A stretch of DNA of 33,931 nt from Bacillota bacterium (GCA_012842395.1 DUSX01000005.1:1-33931); one strand, 5' to 3'; shown: positions 16,252 through 23,912, numbered from the stretch's first letter. Notes: generated by a model from the sequence alone, not told the origin. Numbers and translations are program-made.

Positions 16252-16988
16252 TGAGGGTATTCGCTGACTACCACACACACACGAGATTCAGCCATGGCAA
16301 GGGCTCGGTCATGGACAACGTGCGTGTCGCGGCACGCAAGGGTCTCGAGGCCGTGGCCATCACCGATCACGGCCCTGCGAACCTGTTTGGCGTGGGCATA
16401 AGGAGCCTCGCCACATTCGATGACATGGCTCGGGAGATCGAGAGGGCCAGGCAGGCATTTCCGGAAGTCAAGGTGCTCATGGGTGTGGAGGCGAATCTCA
16501 TCGATTCCGACGGTGGGCTCGACGTTCCTGCCGACGTGCTCAAGCGCCTTGATGTAGTGCTCGTTGGCTATCACCTCATGGTCCGGGCGCGGACCGTGCG
16601 AGACTGGTGGAGGCTGTTCGGTCGCAATCACGCGGCACGCTGGAGCCGCCGTCTCGCCGAGCGGGCGAGGATCGACAATACCAAGGCTCTGGTGGAGGCC
16701 GTAAGGAAGAACAGGGTGGACGTGGTGACCCACCCGGGCCTCCACGTCTCCATAGACACGGAGGAGCTTGCGAGGGAGTGCGCCAGGGTCGGGACGGCCC
16801 TCGAGATCAACGCGAGGCACGCCAATCTCGATGCCGAGTTCATGAAGGCCGCGGCGCGTCAAGGGGTCAACTTTTGCATAGGCAGCGATGCCCATGCGCC
16901 AGATGAGGTAGGTGACTTCGGACGTGCGCTGGAGGTCGCGATAGGCGCGGGCATCGACCCTGAGAGGATCATCAACGTGCGTGTGTAG
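16251..16988 (+). CDS. PHP-domain hydrolase, second paralogue
   Basis: A PHP-superfamily protein of 245 residues with DYHTHT (6-11), ITDHGPAN, GVEANL, THPGLHVS and SDAHAP as metal-binding motifs. It is clearly related to the PHP protein at 9794-10540, but the region after GYHLMV differs. The first base of its ATG is the last base of the nagB stop codon, so expression is tied to nagB. It ends 43 nt before rapZ. Homologues of this type are known near rapZ-yvcK-whiA in clostridia. Phosphatase activity on a sugar or nucleotide phosphate is plausible, but no substrate can be read from the sequence. Confidence 0.85.
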   Translation: MRVFADYHTHTRFSHGKGSVMDNVRVAARKGLEAVAITDHGPANLFGVGIRSLATFDDMAREIERARQAFPEVKVLMGVEANLIDSDGGLDVPADVLKRLDVVLVGYHLMVRARTVRDWWRLFGRNHAARWSRRLAERARIDNTKALVEAVRKNRVDVVTHPGLHVSIDTEELARECARVGTALEINARHANLDAEFMKAAARQGVNFCIGSDAHAPDEVGDFGRALEVAIGAGIDPERIINVRV

Positions 16989-17031
16989 GCGGCGGGCGCC
17001 AGGCACGGTGGGGAACCGGAGGATACGGGCT

Positions 17032-17913
17032 TTGAGTGAAGAGCGATTCGTGATCATCACCGGCCTTTCGGGCGCGGGGAAAAGCGAAGCCGTTCGGGCT
17101 TTCGAGGACATGGGCTTTTTCTGCGTTGACAACCTTCCACCCACTCTCATCCCGAAATTCGCTGAACTCGTGGCACAGTCGGACGGCAAGATAAATAACA
17201 TAGCTTTGGTGGTTGACATAAGGAGCCGCGAGTTCTTCGATAGGCTTTCCAGCGCCCTCGATGCGCTTGAGGAAATGGGAGTGACGTACGAGATCCTCTT
17301 TCTCGAGGCGTCCGACGAGGTGCTCGTCCGGAGGTTCAAGGAGACCCGACGGCGCCATCCGCTCTCGGGCGAGGGAGGAGTCCTTGAGGGCATAGAAGAG
17401 GAGCGTCGCAGGCTGGAGGAGATCCGGTCGAGGGCGACGCGCATCATCGATACGACGGCCCTTCCTCCGCGCCAGCTGCGGGAGCGCATAATGAACGCGT
17501 TCGCCCGCGCATCCCGAAAGGAACGGCTCGATGTGATCGTGGTGGCATTCGGGTTCAAGTATGGGATCCCGATGGATGCGGACCTCGTTTTCGACGTGAG
17601 GTTCCTGCCGAACCCGCACTACGTGGAATCCCTGCGGCACCTCACGGGTGAGGCTGAGCCGGTGAGGGAATACGTGTTCCAGTCCCCCGTGACGCGGAGG
17701 TTCCTTCAGAAACTCTTCGACTTCATGGCGTTCCTGCTGCCGCACTATGTGAAAGAAGGGAAGACGCAGCTGGTTGTGGGCATCGGCTGTACCGGGGGCA
17801 AGCACCGTTCAGTGGCCATCGCGGACCGCCTCGCGGGTTTTCTGGGGGAACGGGGGTACAACGTTTCCGTGGAGTACCGCGACAAGGACATCCAGGACAG
17901 GGTCGCGGAATGA
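17032..17913 (+). CDS. rapZ: RapZ family nucleotide-binding protein (YvcJ)
   Basis: A 293-residue RapZ/YvcJ protein. It has a Walker A motif GLSGAGKS (11-18), FCVDNLPP, the ETRRRHPL segment and the C-terminal IGCTGGKHRSV loop that binds a sugar or nucleotide ligand in characterised members. In enterobacteria RapZ senses GlcN6P and controls glmS via RNase E; in Bacillus YvcJ is an ATP/GTPase that affects competence. The start chosen is TTG 17032, because GGAGG sits nine bases upstream and homologues start just before the Walker motif. The frame extends to 16981 (GTG) without a ribosome site. It is 14 nt upstream of yvcK, so the two form one transcript. Confidence 0.92.
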   Translation: MSEERFVIITGLSGAGKSEAVRAFEDMGFFCVDNLPPTLIPKFAELVAQSDGKINNIALVVDIRSREFFDRLSSALDALEEMGVTYEILFLEASDEVLVRRFKETRRRHPLSGEGGVLEGIEEERRRLEEIRSRATRIIDTTALPPRQLRERIMNAFARASRKERLDVIVVAFGFKYGIPMDADLVFDVRFLPNPHYVESLRHLTGEAEPVREYVFQSPVTRRFLQKLFDFMAFLLPHYVKEGKTQLVVGIGCTGGKHRSVAIADRLAGFLGERGYNVSVEYRDKDIQDRVAE

Positions 17914-17927
17914 AATGGTGAGGCAAT

Positions 17928-19304
17928 TTGGAGCGAAGTGAGAGGCGTGAGCGACACGTGAAAACCTTGCGATGGTTGTACCCGGGGATGAGAGTGAAAA
18001 GGTGGCTCCTGGCCTTTGCCTTCGGCGCGGCTCTTCTCGTAGCGGGCGGAGTCACGCTTTTGGGCGGCGGAGCCGCTGGCCTTCTGCACCGCTGGGTCGC
18101 GTGGCTTGCAGGACCCGGCGCCGGGCCGTCCTCGCGGATTCCCGCGATTGTGGTTGGAGCCGTCGCAACCGTCGGGGGAATAGCCATGATGATCTTCGCC
18201 GCGGGCGCGGTGATTCGGTCCATAGTGGCAGCGCTCTTGCCTGGCGCCGAAAACCATATCGCCGAGCTCGTGCAGCGCGAGCGACAGCTTGGCAAGGGGC
18301 CGAGGATAGTCGTGGTGGGGGGCGGAACCGGGCTTTCAACATTGCTCCGCGGGGTCAAGGAGTTCACGAGCAACGTGACCGCCATAGTCACCGTCGCCGA
18401 TGACGGCGGGAGCTCCGGGAGGCTGCGCAAGGAGATGGGGGTGCTGCCCCCCGGAGACATCCGCAACTGCCTGGTGGCGCTCGCCGACTCCGAGCCGCTG
18501 ATGGCGCGTCTGTTCCAGTACAGGTTTCCCGAGGGCGATCCGACCGGCCTCGGGGGCCATACGTTTGGCAACCTCTTCATAGCGACGATGTCCGCTATCA
18601 CCGGCGACTTCGAGCAAGCCGTGAAGGAGTCCAGCCGCGTGTTGGCCGTGAGGGGGCGAGTGCTCCCCTCCACCCTCGAGGATGTGGTGCTTGCCGCGGA
18701 GTTCGAAGGCGGCGCCGTTGTGGAGGGCGAGTCTACGCTTTCGACATGCGGGGCCCCGATAAAGCGGGTTTTTCTGAAACCCAGGGATCCCGCGGCGCTT
18801 CCAGAGGCGGTGGAGGCGATAGCCGGCGCCGAGGCGATAGTGCTTGGACCAGGTAGTCTCTTTACAAGTGTGTTGCCGAACCTGCTCGTGCCCGGGATCG
18901 CCGAGGCTATTCGCCGGAGCGACGCGCTTAAGGTTTATGTATGTAACGTCATGACCGAGCCCGGTGAGACCGACGGGTTCTCGGCGTCGGACCACCTCAA
19001 GGCCCTCTTTGAGCACGTCGGCCGCGGGATAGTGGACGTCGTTGTGGTGAACACGGGCGAGGTGCCGCCGAAGCTCGCGGAAAGGTACCGGGCCGAAGGC
19101 GCTTTCCCGGTTGCAGCCGACAGCGATGCGCTGAGGGCGCTCGGAGTCTCGGTGGTGGAGGGGGACCTGATATCCGCCCTGGACTACGCGAGGCATGACC
19201 CGGACAGGCTTGCCCGCGCCATAATCAGGTTGGTGGTCGAGGCCAGGGCCTCGGCAAGGACAGCCCGCCGCGAAAGGGGGCGTGCGCTCAGGGCTTTGTC
19301 TTGA
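17928..19304 (+). CDS. yvcK: GlmR/YvcK family gluconeogenesis and cell-wall regulator with N-terminal membrane anchor
   Basis: A protein of 458 residues, about 120 longer than Bacillus YvcK (317). Two hydrophobic segments (about 25-53 and 71-104) precede the conserved cytosolic domain, which starts with PRIVVVGGGTGLS (GGGTGLS 131-137) and continues with ADDGGSSGRLR, PPGDIRNCL and GPGSLFTS. The core domain (CofD-like fold) binds UDP-GlcNAc in characterised homologues and stimulates GlmS, balancing glycolysis and wall precursor synthesis. Membrane anchoring is inferred from the hydrophobic segments. The start is uncertain: TTG 17928 follows GGTGAGG, while GTG 17958 is an alternative that keeps both segments. 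It is co-transcribed with rapZ. Confidence 0.9.
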   Translation: MERSERRERHVKTLRWLYPGMRVKRWLLAFAFGAALLVAGGVTLLGGGAAGLLHRWVAWLAGPGAGPSSRIPAIVVGAVATVGGIAMMIFAAGAVIRSIVAALLPGAENHIAELVQRERQLGKGPRIVVVGGGTGLSTLLRGVKEFTSNVTAIVTVADDGGSSGRLRKEMGVLPPGDIRNCLVALADSEPLMARLFQYRFPEGDPTGLGGHTFGNLFIATMSAITGDFEQAVKESSRVLAVRGRVLPSTLEDVVLAAEFEGGAVVEGESTLSTCGAPIKRVFLKPRDPAALPEAVEAIAGAEAIVLGPGSLFTSVLPNLLVPGIAEAIRRSDALKVYVCNVMTEPGETDGFSASDHLKALFEHVGRGIVDVVVVNTGEVPPKLAERYRAEGAFPVAADSDALRALGVSVVEGDLISALDYARHDPDRLARAIIRLVVEARASARTARRERGRALRALS

Positions 19305-19326
19305 GAGCGTGCCCGGGCGTAAGCCA

Positions 19327-19515
19327 AGGATGTTCGCGGCTACCAGGCCCTAAGTGCGGGTGCGTTAGTCTTTGCCTTGTTTCCAGCAATTGCCGAGGTT
19401 GACGGTGTTGCACTCGGGGACGGCGCCCCAAGCGGGGCGCCTTGACAAAATCCGACCACTCGGGCTAGTGGCCGGATTTTGACACCCCTCGTGCAACCAC
19501 CGGCAACCCGGCCCG
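19327..19515 (+). repeat. Dispersed intergenic repeat, copy E (diverged)
   Basis: Between the convergent yvcK and spmB genes. It shares GTTCGCGGCTAC with the first module, GTTGACGGTG and CTCGGGGACGGCG with the second, and CCCCTCGTGCAACCACCGGCAACCC with the fourth. The central hairpin is replaced by GGCGCCCC-AAG-CGGGGCGCC, a different sequence that still folds. It also contains the terminator-like hairpin at 19447-19480 and lacks the GGAGAC tail. The remaining gap to 19610 shows nothing else. Confidence 0.5.
19447..19480. terminator. Bidirectional terminator between yvcK and spmB
   Basis: AAAATCCGACCACT and AGTGGCCGGATTTT form a 14-bp stem (one G-T pair) with a CGGGCT loop. The stem has A4 on one side and T4 on the other, so it can act as an intrinsic-type terminator in both directions for the convergent yvcK and spmB transcripts. 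Confidence 0.65.
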
Positions 19516-19610
19516 ATAACCGGAAGCATTTTCGCACCTCCACTCAGAAGCCTGGGGCGGCGAGCTCGAGGCGGAAGGGCGATTGCCGATTGCCGCGACG
19601 AGCCCTTGGC

Positions 19611-20156
19611 TCACGATGCAAGCCCCATGACAAGGCGCCAGATGGCGACCGATGAAAGGAAAGCAACGAAGTCCGCGAGGAGGCCTGCCGCAAGCGTGTG
19701 GCGGGTTCTTTTTATTCCTATGGCCCCGAAATACACCGTTATCACGTACAACGTGGTTTCCGAGCTCGCCTGCATGGTCGAGGCCATCCTGCCTATGACC
19801 GAGTCCGGGCCGAAGGTCTTGATGAGATTCGTGGCGACCTCCAGCGCACCGCTGCCCGACAGAGGGCGGATGAGCGCGAGGGGCAGGAGCTCCTCGGGCA
19901 TGCCGACGAGGTGGGCGACGGGCGACAGGGCGGACGTCACGACGGCTAGCGCGCCGGATGCCCTGAACATGCCGATGGCTACGAACATGGCAACGAGGAA
20001 CGGGATGAGGCGCACCGCAGTAGTGAAGCCCTCCTTAGCTCCGGCAACGAACGTTTCGTACACTCTCACGCCTCTGAGGTGCCCTACGAGGCATATCGCC
20101 AAGATCATGAAGGGGATCACTGCATCGGACGCGGCTGTGACCGCCTTGACGAACAT
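19611..20156 (-). CDS. spmB: Spore maturation protein B
   Basis: A 181-residue membrane protein with the Gate (nucleoside-recognition) domain. It has several hydrophobic segments (AVIPFMILAICLVG; LIPFLVAMFVAIGMF; TLYVITVYFGAIG; LLADFVAFLSSVAIW) and the conserved IRPLSGSGALEV and SSETTLYV motifs. In Bacillus, SpmA and SpmB are needed for spore core dehydration and heat resistance. The start is ATG 20156 with GGAGGAGG upstream; the longer open frame to 20414 only overlaps spmA. The length matches Bacillus SpmB (178). It lies 62 nt after spmA on the same strand. Confidence 0.92.
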   Translation of the reverse strand: MFVKAVTAASDAVIPFMILAICLVGHLRGVRVYETFVAGAKEGFTTAVRLIPFLVAMFVAIGMFRASGALAVVTSALSPVAHLVGMPEELLPLALIRPLSGSGALEVATNLIKTFGPDSVIGRMASTMQASSETTLYVITVYFGAIGIKRTRHTLAAGLLADFVAFLSSVAIWRLVMGLAS

Positions 20157-20218
20157 CCTTCCGCCTCCTCCGGCCACATGGGCAAGCTGGTGGGTGTGCC
20201 GAGAGACCTGCGTGGGCT

Positions 20219-20809
20219 TCACGTCCTCCTTCTCCGTGAGGCGGGCCTGAAAAACCTGTCGGCGATGAGCGCGACGGCGGTCGCCAGGAGATTCACGAGG
20301 ATGATCGGCGCTACCACCTCCGCGGGGCTCCTGGAGCCGAACTCGGCCCTGATGGCGATGATGGTCGTGGGCACGAGCGTGATTCCGGCCGTGCACATCG
20401 CCACGAAAGTGCACATGGCGTCGGTCGCCTCATCGGTGTGGCCCGCAAGTGCCGCGAGTTCCTCCATAGCCTTGATCCCAAGAGGAGTCGCGGCGTTTCC
20501 CATTCCGAGAAGGTTGGCGGTGATGCTCATGGCCACGGCGGCGACAGCGGGATGCCTCTCCGGGATCGACGGGAAGAGGACCTTCGCTACGGGGGCGACG
20601 GCCCTGGCGAGCGCGCGCGCGATGCCGGCCTCCTCGGCGATCCTCATGATGCCGCACCATAGAGCCATCGCACCTATCAGGCCGAACGAGAGCGTGACTG
20701 CTGAGCCCGCCGACTCCAGGGCCGCGCGCGTGACTTCGTCGGAAGTCCCCGTAAGGAAGCCCGTGACCACTCCCACCGCTATCAGAAACAACCATACGGC
20801 ATTTACCAC
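20219..20809 (-). CDS. spmA: Spore maturation protein A
   Basis: A 196-residue integral membrane protein, the same length as Bacillus SpmA. It has the N-terminal segment AVWLFLIAVGVVTGF, the Gate-domain motif LSFGLIGAMALWCGIMRIAE, NLLGMGNAATPLGIKAMEEL and MCTFVAMCTAGITLVPTT. With SpmB it contributes to spore core dehydration. The start is GTG 20809 with GGGAGGT seven bases upstream; the frame continues upstream into the repeat, which is not part of the protein. A 14-codon frame from the repeat tail (20847-20803) ends just inside this start, which could couple translation. Its presence supports a spore-forming host. Confidence 0.93.
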   Translation of the reverse strand: MVNAVWLFLIAVGVVTGFLTGTSDEVTRAALESAGSAVTLSFGLIGAMALWCGIMRIAEEAGIARALARAVAPVAKVLFPSIPERHPAVAAVAMSITANLLGMGNAATPLGIKAMEELAALAGHTDEATDAMCTFVAMCTAGITLVPTTIIAIRAEFGSRSPAEVVAPIILVNLLATAVALIADRFFRPASRRRRT

Positions 20810-21048
20810 TGGATCCACCTCCCGGCCCGGTCTAGGCATGGCGCCATAGGTTTTCGTTTCGTCTCCTTTCTTGACGGCGCTAGGGTTGCCGGTGGATGCA
20901 CAACGGGGCGTGGAGGATTTGGCTGGCTCGCGGCCGAATTCGAACGACGCGCGCCGCAAGCGCACCATCCCCGCAGGGCAACACCGATAGCCTTGAGCAG
21001 GACCCCCGCGCCGAGCCGAAAGATAGCGCGAACTTCTAGTGGAGGCTG
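20803..21048 (-). repeat. Dispersed intergenic repeat, copy D (long form)
   Basis: On the minus strand this reads CTAGAAGTTCGCGCTATCTT, then CTATCGGTGTTGCC, GCGGGGATGGTGCGCTTGCG with GCGCG, TCGTTCGAATTCGG, CCTCCACGCCCCGTTGTG, CACCGGCAACCCTAGCGCC, AAAGGAGACGAAACG and CTATGGCGCCATGCC. It is the closest relative of copy A, sharing every module. It lies in the 448-nt divergent gap between spmA and whiA and points into spmA. The tail ATG (20847) opens MAPCLDRAGRWIQW, whose stop TAA overlaps the first codons of spmA. From 21049 to 21257 I see only the possible whiA promoter. Confidence 0.75.
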
Positions 21049-21228
21049 TTGGTCTTTCCCACATTGCGGCAACACGGCTCACCTAAACCGCGCAACACGG
21101 TCGCCGTGCCAGGCCAAACTGGTAGGTACTGGGGAAGCTCGACAGTCTCCTGGCGGTATGCTTAGTCTCACGGTAAGACTATTCTGGCAGGCGCATCGGT
21201 TATTACCACAGCGCGTCCCGCTCGGCTG

Positions 21229-21237
21229 TGATACAAT
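21229..21237 (+). promoter_or_regulatory. Possible whiA promoter (extended -10)
   Basis: TGATACAAT is a TGn extended -10 element matching TATAAT in five of six bases. It lies 20 nt before the whiA ATG, with no good -35 box. Transcription would start just before or within the ribosome site AGGTGGG, giving a very short leader. Confidence 0.35.
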
Positions 21238-21257
21238 CGAAACAGGTGGGATGGTGC

Positions 21258-22298
21258 ATGTTTTCCGCCACGACCAAAGAGGAACTCGCGCGGTTCAGCG
21301 CAGGCAGCAAGTGTTGCTTGCTCGCCGAGTTCTCGGCCATCGCCCGCATGACGGGCCGCTTCTCCGACCGTAACCAGCCTGGGGACGGTGCCGTTTTCGA
21401 GATGGTCACAGAGAACGCGGCGCTCGCCCGGAGGATGGTGGGGCTTGCGCGCGACCTCTTCGATCTGAGGCCGTCTGTGAAAGCTTCGAGACGGAAGGGG
21501 CGTTCCCCAGGTCACCTTTACGTGGTCTCGCTTCCCTACGACATGAAGACTCGCGCGGCTCTGTGCGAGATGGGCGTGATCCTGGAGAGGCCGCGCAGCC
21601 GGGGGCAGGAGGCGATGAGGCCCGGGGTGCCCTGGAGCCTCCTCTCGAAGCAGTGCTGCCGCAGGGCCTATCTGCGAGGGGCCTTCCTTGCGCGCGGTTA
21701 CGTCCAGGATCCTGAGAGGGCGTACCACATGGAGATGATGACCGACGCGGAGCAGCTCGCGAGGGGGCTTGCGCGCATCGCGAGTTCCTTTGGCGTCGCG
21801 GCCAGGGTGTCAAAGCACAGAAGAGGCTTTATGGTTTACGTCAAGGACGGGGACGACGTCGCTCAGCTCTTGAGGGTCACCGGCGCACATTCGTCCGTGA
21901 TCGCGCTCGAGAGCGTGCGCGTGATGCGCGGTGTGCGCGGCGACGTGAACCGGGTGGTCAACTGCGATACCGCCAACGTGGGGAAGGCGGTTGATGCCGG
22001 GCTCGCCCAAGCTGAGACCATAAAGATGTTCCTCGAGCGCTCCGGCATGGCGTGCTTGCCCCCGGGGCTTCGTGAGATCGCGAGGCTTCGGATGGAACAC
22101 CCGGAGGCAAGCCTGAAGGAGCTCGGTGAGATGGCGGCTCCTCCCATAACCAAGTCGGCGGCGAACCATCGCATGAGGAGGTTGCTGAGCCTCGCGCGGC
22201 GGGCCGAGGCCGGTGACAGAGGAGATCGCAGCGTCGGCGCGAATATCTTAGTATCGGGAGAGGCAGGAGGTGAACGGGGCAGTGAGGATGGGTTATGA
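21258..22298 (+). CDS. whiA: WhiA family DNA-binding regulator
   Basis: A 346-residue WhiA protein: a LAGLIDADG homing-endonuclease-like N-terminal domain joined to a C-terminal helix-turn-helix. Recognisable parts are SKQCCRRAYLRGAFLARGYV (the family core), YHMEMM, and the C-terminal ASLKELGEMAAPPITKSAAN with HRMRRLL. In Streptomyces it activates sporulation genes; in Bacillus it influences division and chromosome segregation. The start is ATG 21258, behind AGGTGGG; GTG 21228 is in frame but lies in the presumed promoter. The stop overlaps the rpoN start region by 17 nt. No crh gene follows, unlike in Bacillus. Confidence 0.92.
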   Translation: MFSATTKEELARFSAGSKCCLLAEFSAIARMTGRFSDRNQPGDGAVFEMVTENAALARRMVGLARDLFDLRPSVKASRRKGRSPGHLYVVSLPYDMKTRAALCEMGVILERPRSRGQEAMRPGVPWSLLSKQCCRRAYLRGAFLARGYVQDPERAYHMEMMTDAEQLARGLARIASSFGVAARVSKHRRGFMVYVKDGDDVAQLLRVTGAHSSVIALESVRVMRGVRGDVNRVVNCDTANVGKAVDAGLAQAETIKMFLERSGMACLPPGLREIARLRMEHPEASLKELGEMAAPPITKSAANHRMRRLLSLARRAEAGDRGDRSVGANILVSGEAGGERGSEDGL

Positions 22299-23787
22299 AA
22301 TGAGCCTCAAGCAAGTCCAGAAGCTCATCGTAACCCCCGAGCTTCGACAGGCCATAACCGTCCTCCAGTTGCCCTGGACGGAGCTTCAAGAGTACATCGA
22401 GACCGAGATGCTCGAGAACCCGGTGCTTGAGTTCGCCGATGCCGACGGCTCTGAGCCATCTGCTGCTGACGCTGGCATCGGCACCGCCGGGGAGCCGCGC
22501 ACCGATGCGCCCGTCGACCGTGGTGGCGCGACGGGCACCGGGGAGGACGGCTCTCCGGAGCTGTCTGAGACGAAGGCCGGTCCCGATCCGGACGGGCCGG
22601 ACATCGACTGGCAGAACTACTTCGACGACGCGAGCGACCTGGGATACGTGGCACCCAGGGAGAGACATGACGAGAGAGAGCTTTCGTACGAGTCGTACGT
22701 GGGCCATCAGGAGTCGTTCCAAGAGCACCTCATGTTCCAGCTTCGCCTGGCGCCACTAGACGATGAGGGCGTGAGGATCGGAAGCCTCATCATCGGGGGG
22801 ATCGACGACGACGGTTACCTCCGGATGGAGGTCTCTGAAATAGCCGCTATGGCTGGCGTGAGCCCTGAGCGGGTCGAGCGCGTGCTCAAGGTGGTACAAG
22901 GCTTCGAGCCGACCGGGGTGGGGGCGCGGAGCCTCGAGGAATGCCTGCTTATTCAGCTCGATACGCTTGACATCTCCGAAGACGAGCGTGGCCTCGCGTC
23001 CGTGCTCATCCGTTACTACCTCGATGATGTGGCCGCCGGAAGGCTGGCCAAGATAGCGCAACGTCTCCAGAGGGCGGTCCCCGAGATTCAGAGGGCGTGC
23101 GACATCATCAAGACGCTCGACCCGAAGCCCGGCCGCGAGTTCTCGGGAGAACGGCCCGCGGGTTACATCGTGCCCGACGTGACCGTCGAAAAGGCCGGCG
23201 ATGACTACGTGATCGTGGTGAACGACGTGTCGGCCCCGCGCCTTACCATCAATCCAACGTACCGCGACATGCTGAGAAGGCCTGGCCAGGAGTCGAGCGC
23301 CGTGGAGTTCGTAAAGTCGAAGCTGAACTCCGCGATGTGGCTCATACGCAGCATCGAGCAGCGGAGGCAGACGCTTTATAAGGTCGCTGAATGCATCGTC
23401 AGGTTTCAGAGGGACTTCTTCGACAAAGGCATCAAGCACCTCAGGCCGCTTACGTTGAAAGAGGTCGCAGACGAGATCGGGGTGCATGAGTCCACGGTGA
23501 GCCGGGCGACCGCTGGGAAGTACATGCAGACTCCGCGGGGCGTGTACGAGATGAGGTTCTTTTTCGCGAGCGGGGTCCAGACGGTCGGCGGTGATTCGGC
23601 TTCCAGCGAGAGCATCAAGAGGATGATCCGCGAGCTCATCGAGTCCGAAGACCCGAGGGATCCCCTGAGCGACCAGGCGATAGCCGACAGGCTCCGGGCG
23701 CAGGGAATCCTCATATCGCGACGAACCGTGGCCAAGTACCGCGAGGAGGAGATGATCCCCGCGTCCAAACAGCGCAGAAGGTTTTGA
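22282..23787 (+). CDS. rpoN: RNA polymerase sigma-54 factor
   Basis: A sigma-54 protein of 501 residues. Region I is at the N-terminus (LKQVQKLIVTPELRQAITVL). An acidic Gly/Pro-rich linker (about 50-115) is followed by the core-binding domain. The helix-turn-helix segment LKEVADEIGVHESTVSRAT lies near residue 400, and the RpoN box RRTVAKYREEE (about 480-490) recognises the -24 element. The start chosen is GTG 22282, eight bases after AGGAGGTGA; ATG 22288 is also possible. Sigma-54 needs an AAA+ activator protein, and none is encoded in this window. The rpoN-cggR-gap neighbourhood is common in clostridia. It is coupled to whiA by overlap. Confidence 0.95.
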   Translation: MRMGYEMSLKQVQKLIVTPELRQAITVLQLPWTELQEYIETEMLENPVLEFADADGSEPSAADAGIGTAGEPRTDAPVDRGGATGTGEDGSPELSETKAGPDPDGPDIDWQNYFDDASDLGYVAPRERHDERELSYESYVGHQESFQEHLMFQLRLAPLDDEGVRIGSLIIGGIDDDGYLRMEVSEIAAMAGVSPERVERVLKVVQGFEPTGVGARSLEECLLIQLDTLDISEDERGLASVLIRYYLDDVAAGRLAKIAQRLQRAVPEIQRACDIIKTLDPKPGREFSGERPAGYIVPDVTVEKAGDDYVIVVNDVSAPRLTINPTYRDMLRRPGQESSAVEFVKSKLNSAMWLIRSIEQRRQTLYKVAECIVRFQRDFFDKGIKHLRPLTLKEVADEIGVHESTVSRATAGKYMQTPRGVYEMRFFFASGVQTVGGDSASSESIKRMIRELIESEDPRDPLSDQAIADRLRAQGILISRRTVAKYREEEMIPASKQRRRF

Positions 23788-23876
23788 TCGCGATTTGGCG
23801 CGCCGCGGGGAAGGATTTTTCCCAGCGGCGAAGAATAAAATAAAGAGGACGATGGGACTTTTTATTTTTGCCTTGG

Positions 23877-23912
23877 TGGGACAGTACTGCCTCCGCCGGG
23901 TCGCCTGGCGTC
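23877..23912 (+). promoter_or_regulatory. Putative CggR operator
   Basis: In the 243-nt rpoN-cggR gap, TGGGAC-N6-GCCT-N4-CGGGTC-N6-CGTC reproduces the spacing of the Bacillus CggR operator (CGGGAC-N6-TGTC, N4, CGGGAC-N6-TGTC). Both hexamers match five of six bases. The tetramers match poorly in the first half and three of four bases in the second. A further TGGGAC occurs at 23853-23858. An AT-rich patch just upstream (about 23831-23875, including TAAAAT at 23836) may hold the promoter. The site would let CggR repress its own operon until sugar phosphates accumulate. Confidence 0.45.

Noticed and set aside
15765-17558. Minus-strand open frame of 597 codons
   Set aside because: Spans antisense across nagB, PHP and rapZ, whose own motifs are unmistakable; no domain in the shadow.
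19327-21048. Insertion sequence or prophage carrying spmA-spmB
   Set aside because: No transposase, integrase or terminal repeats with target duplications were seen; the flanking similarity is to the dispersed non-coding repeat.
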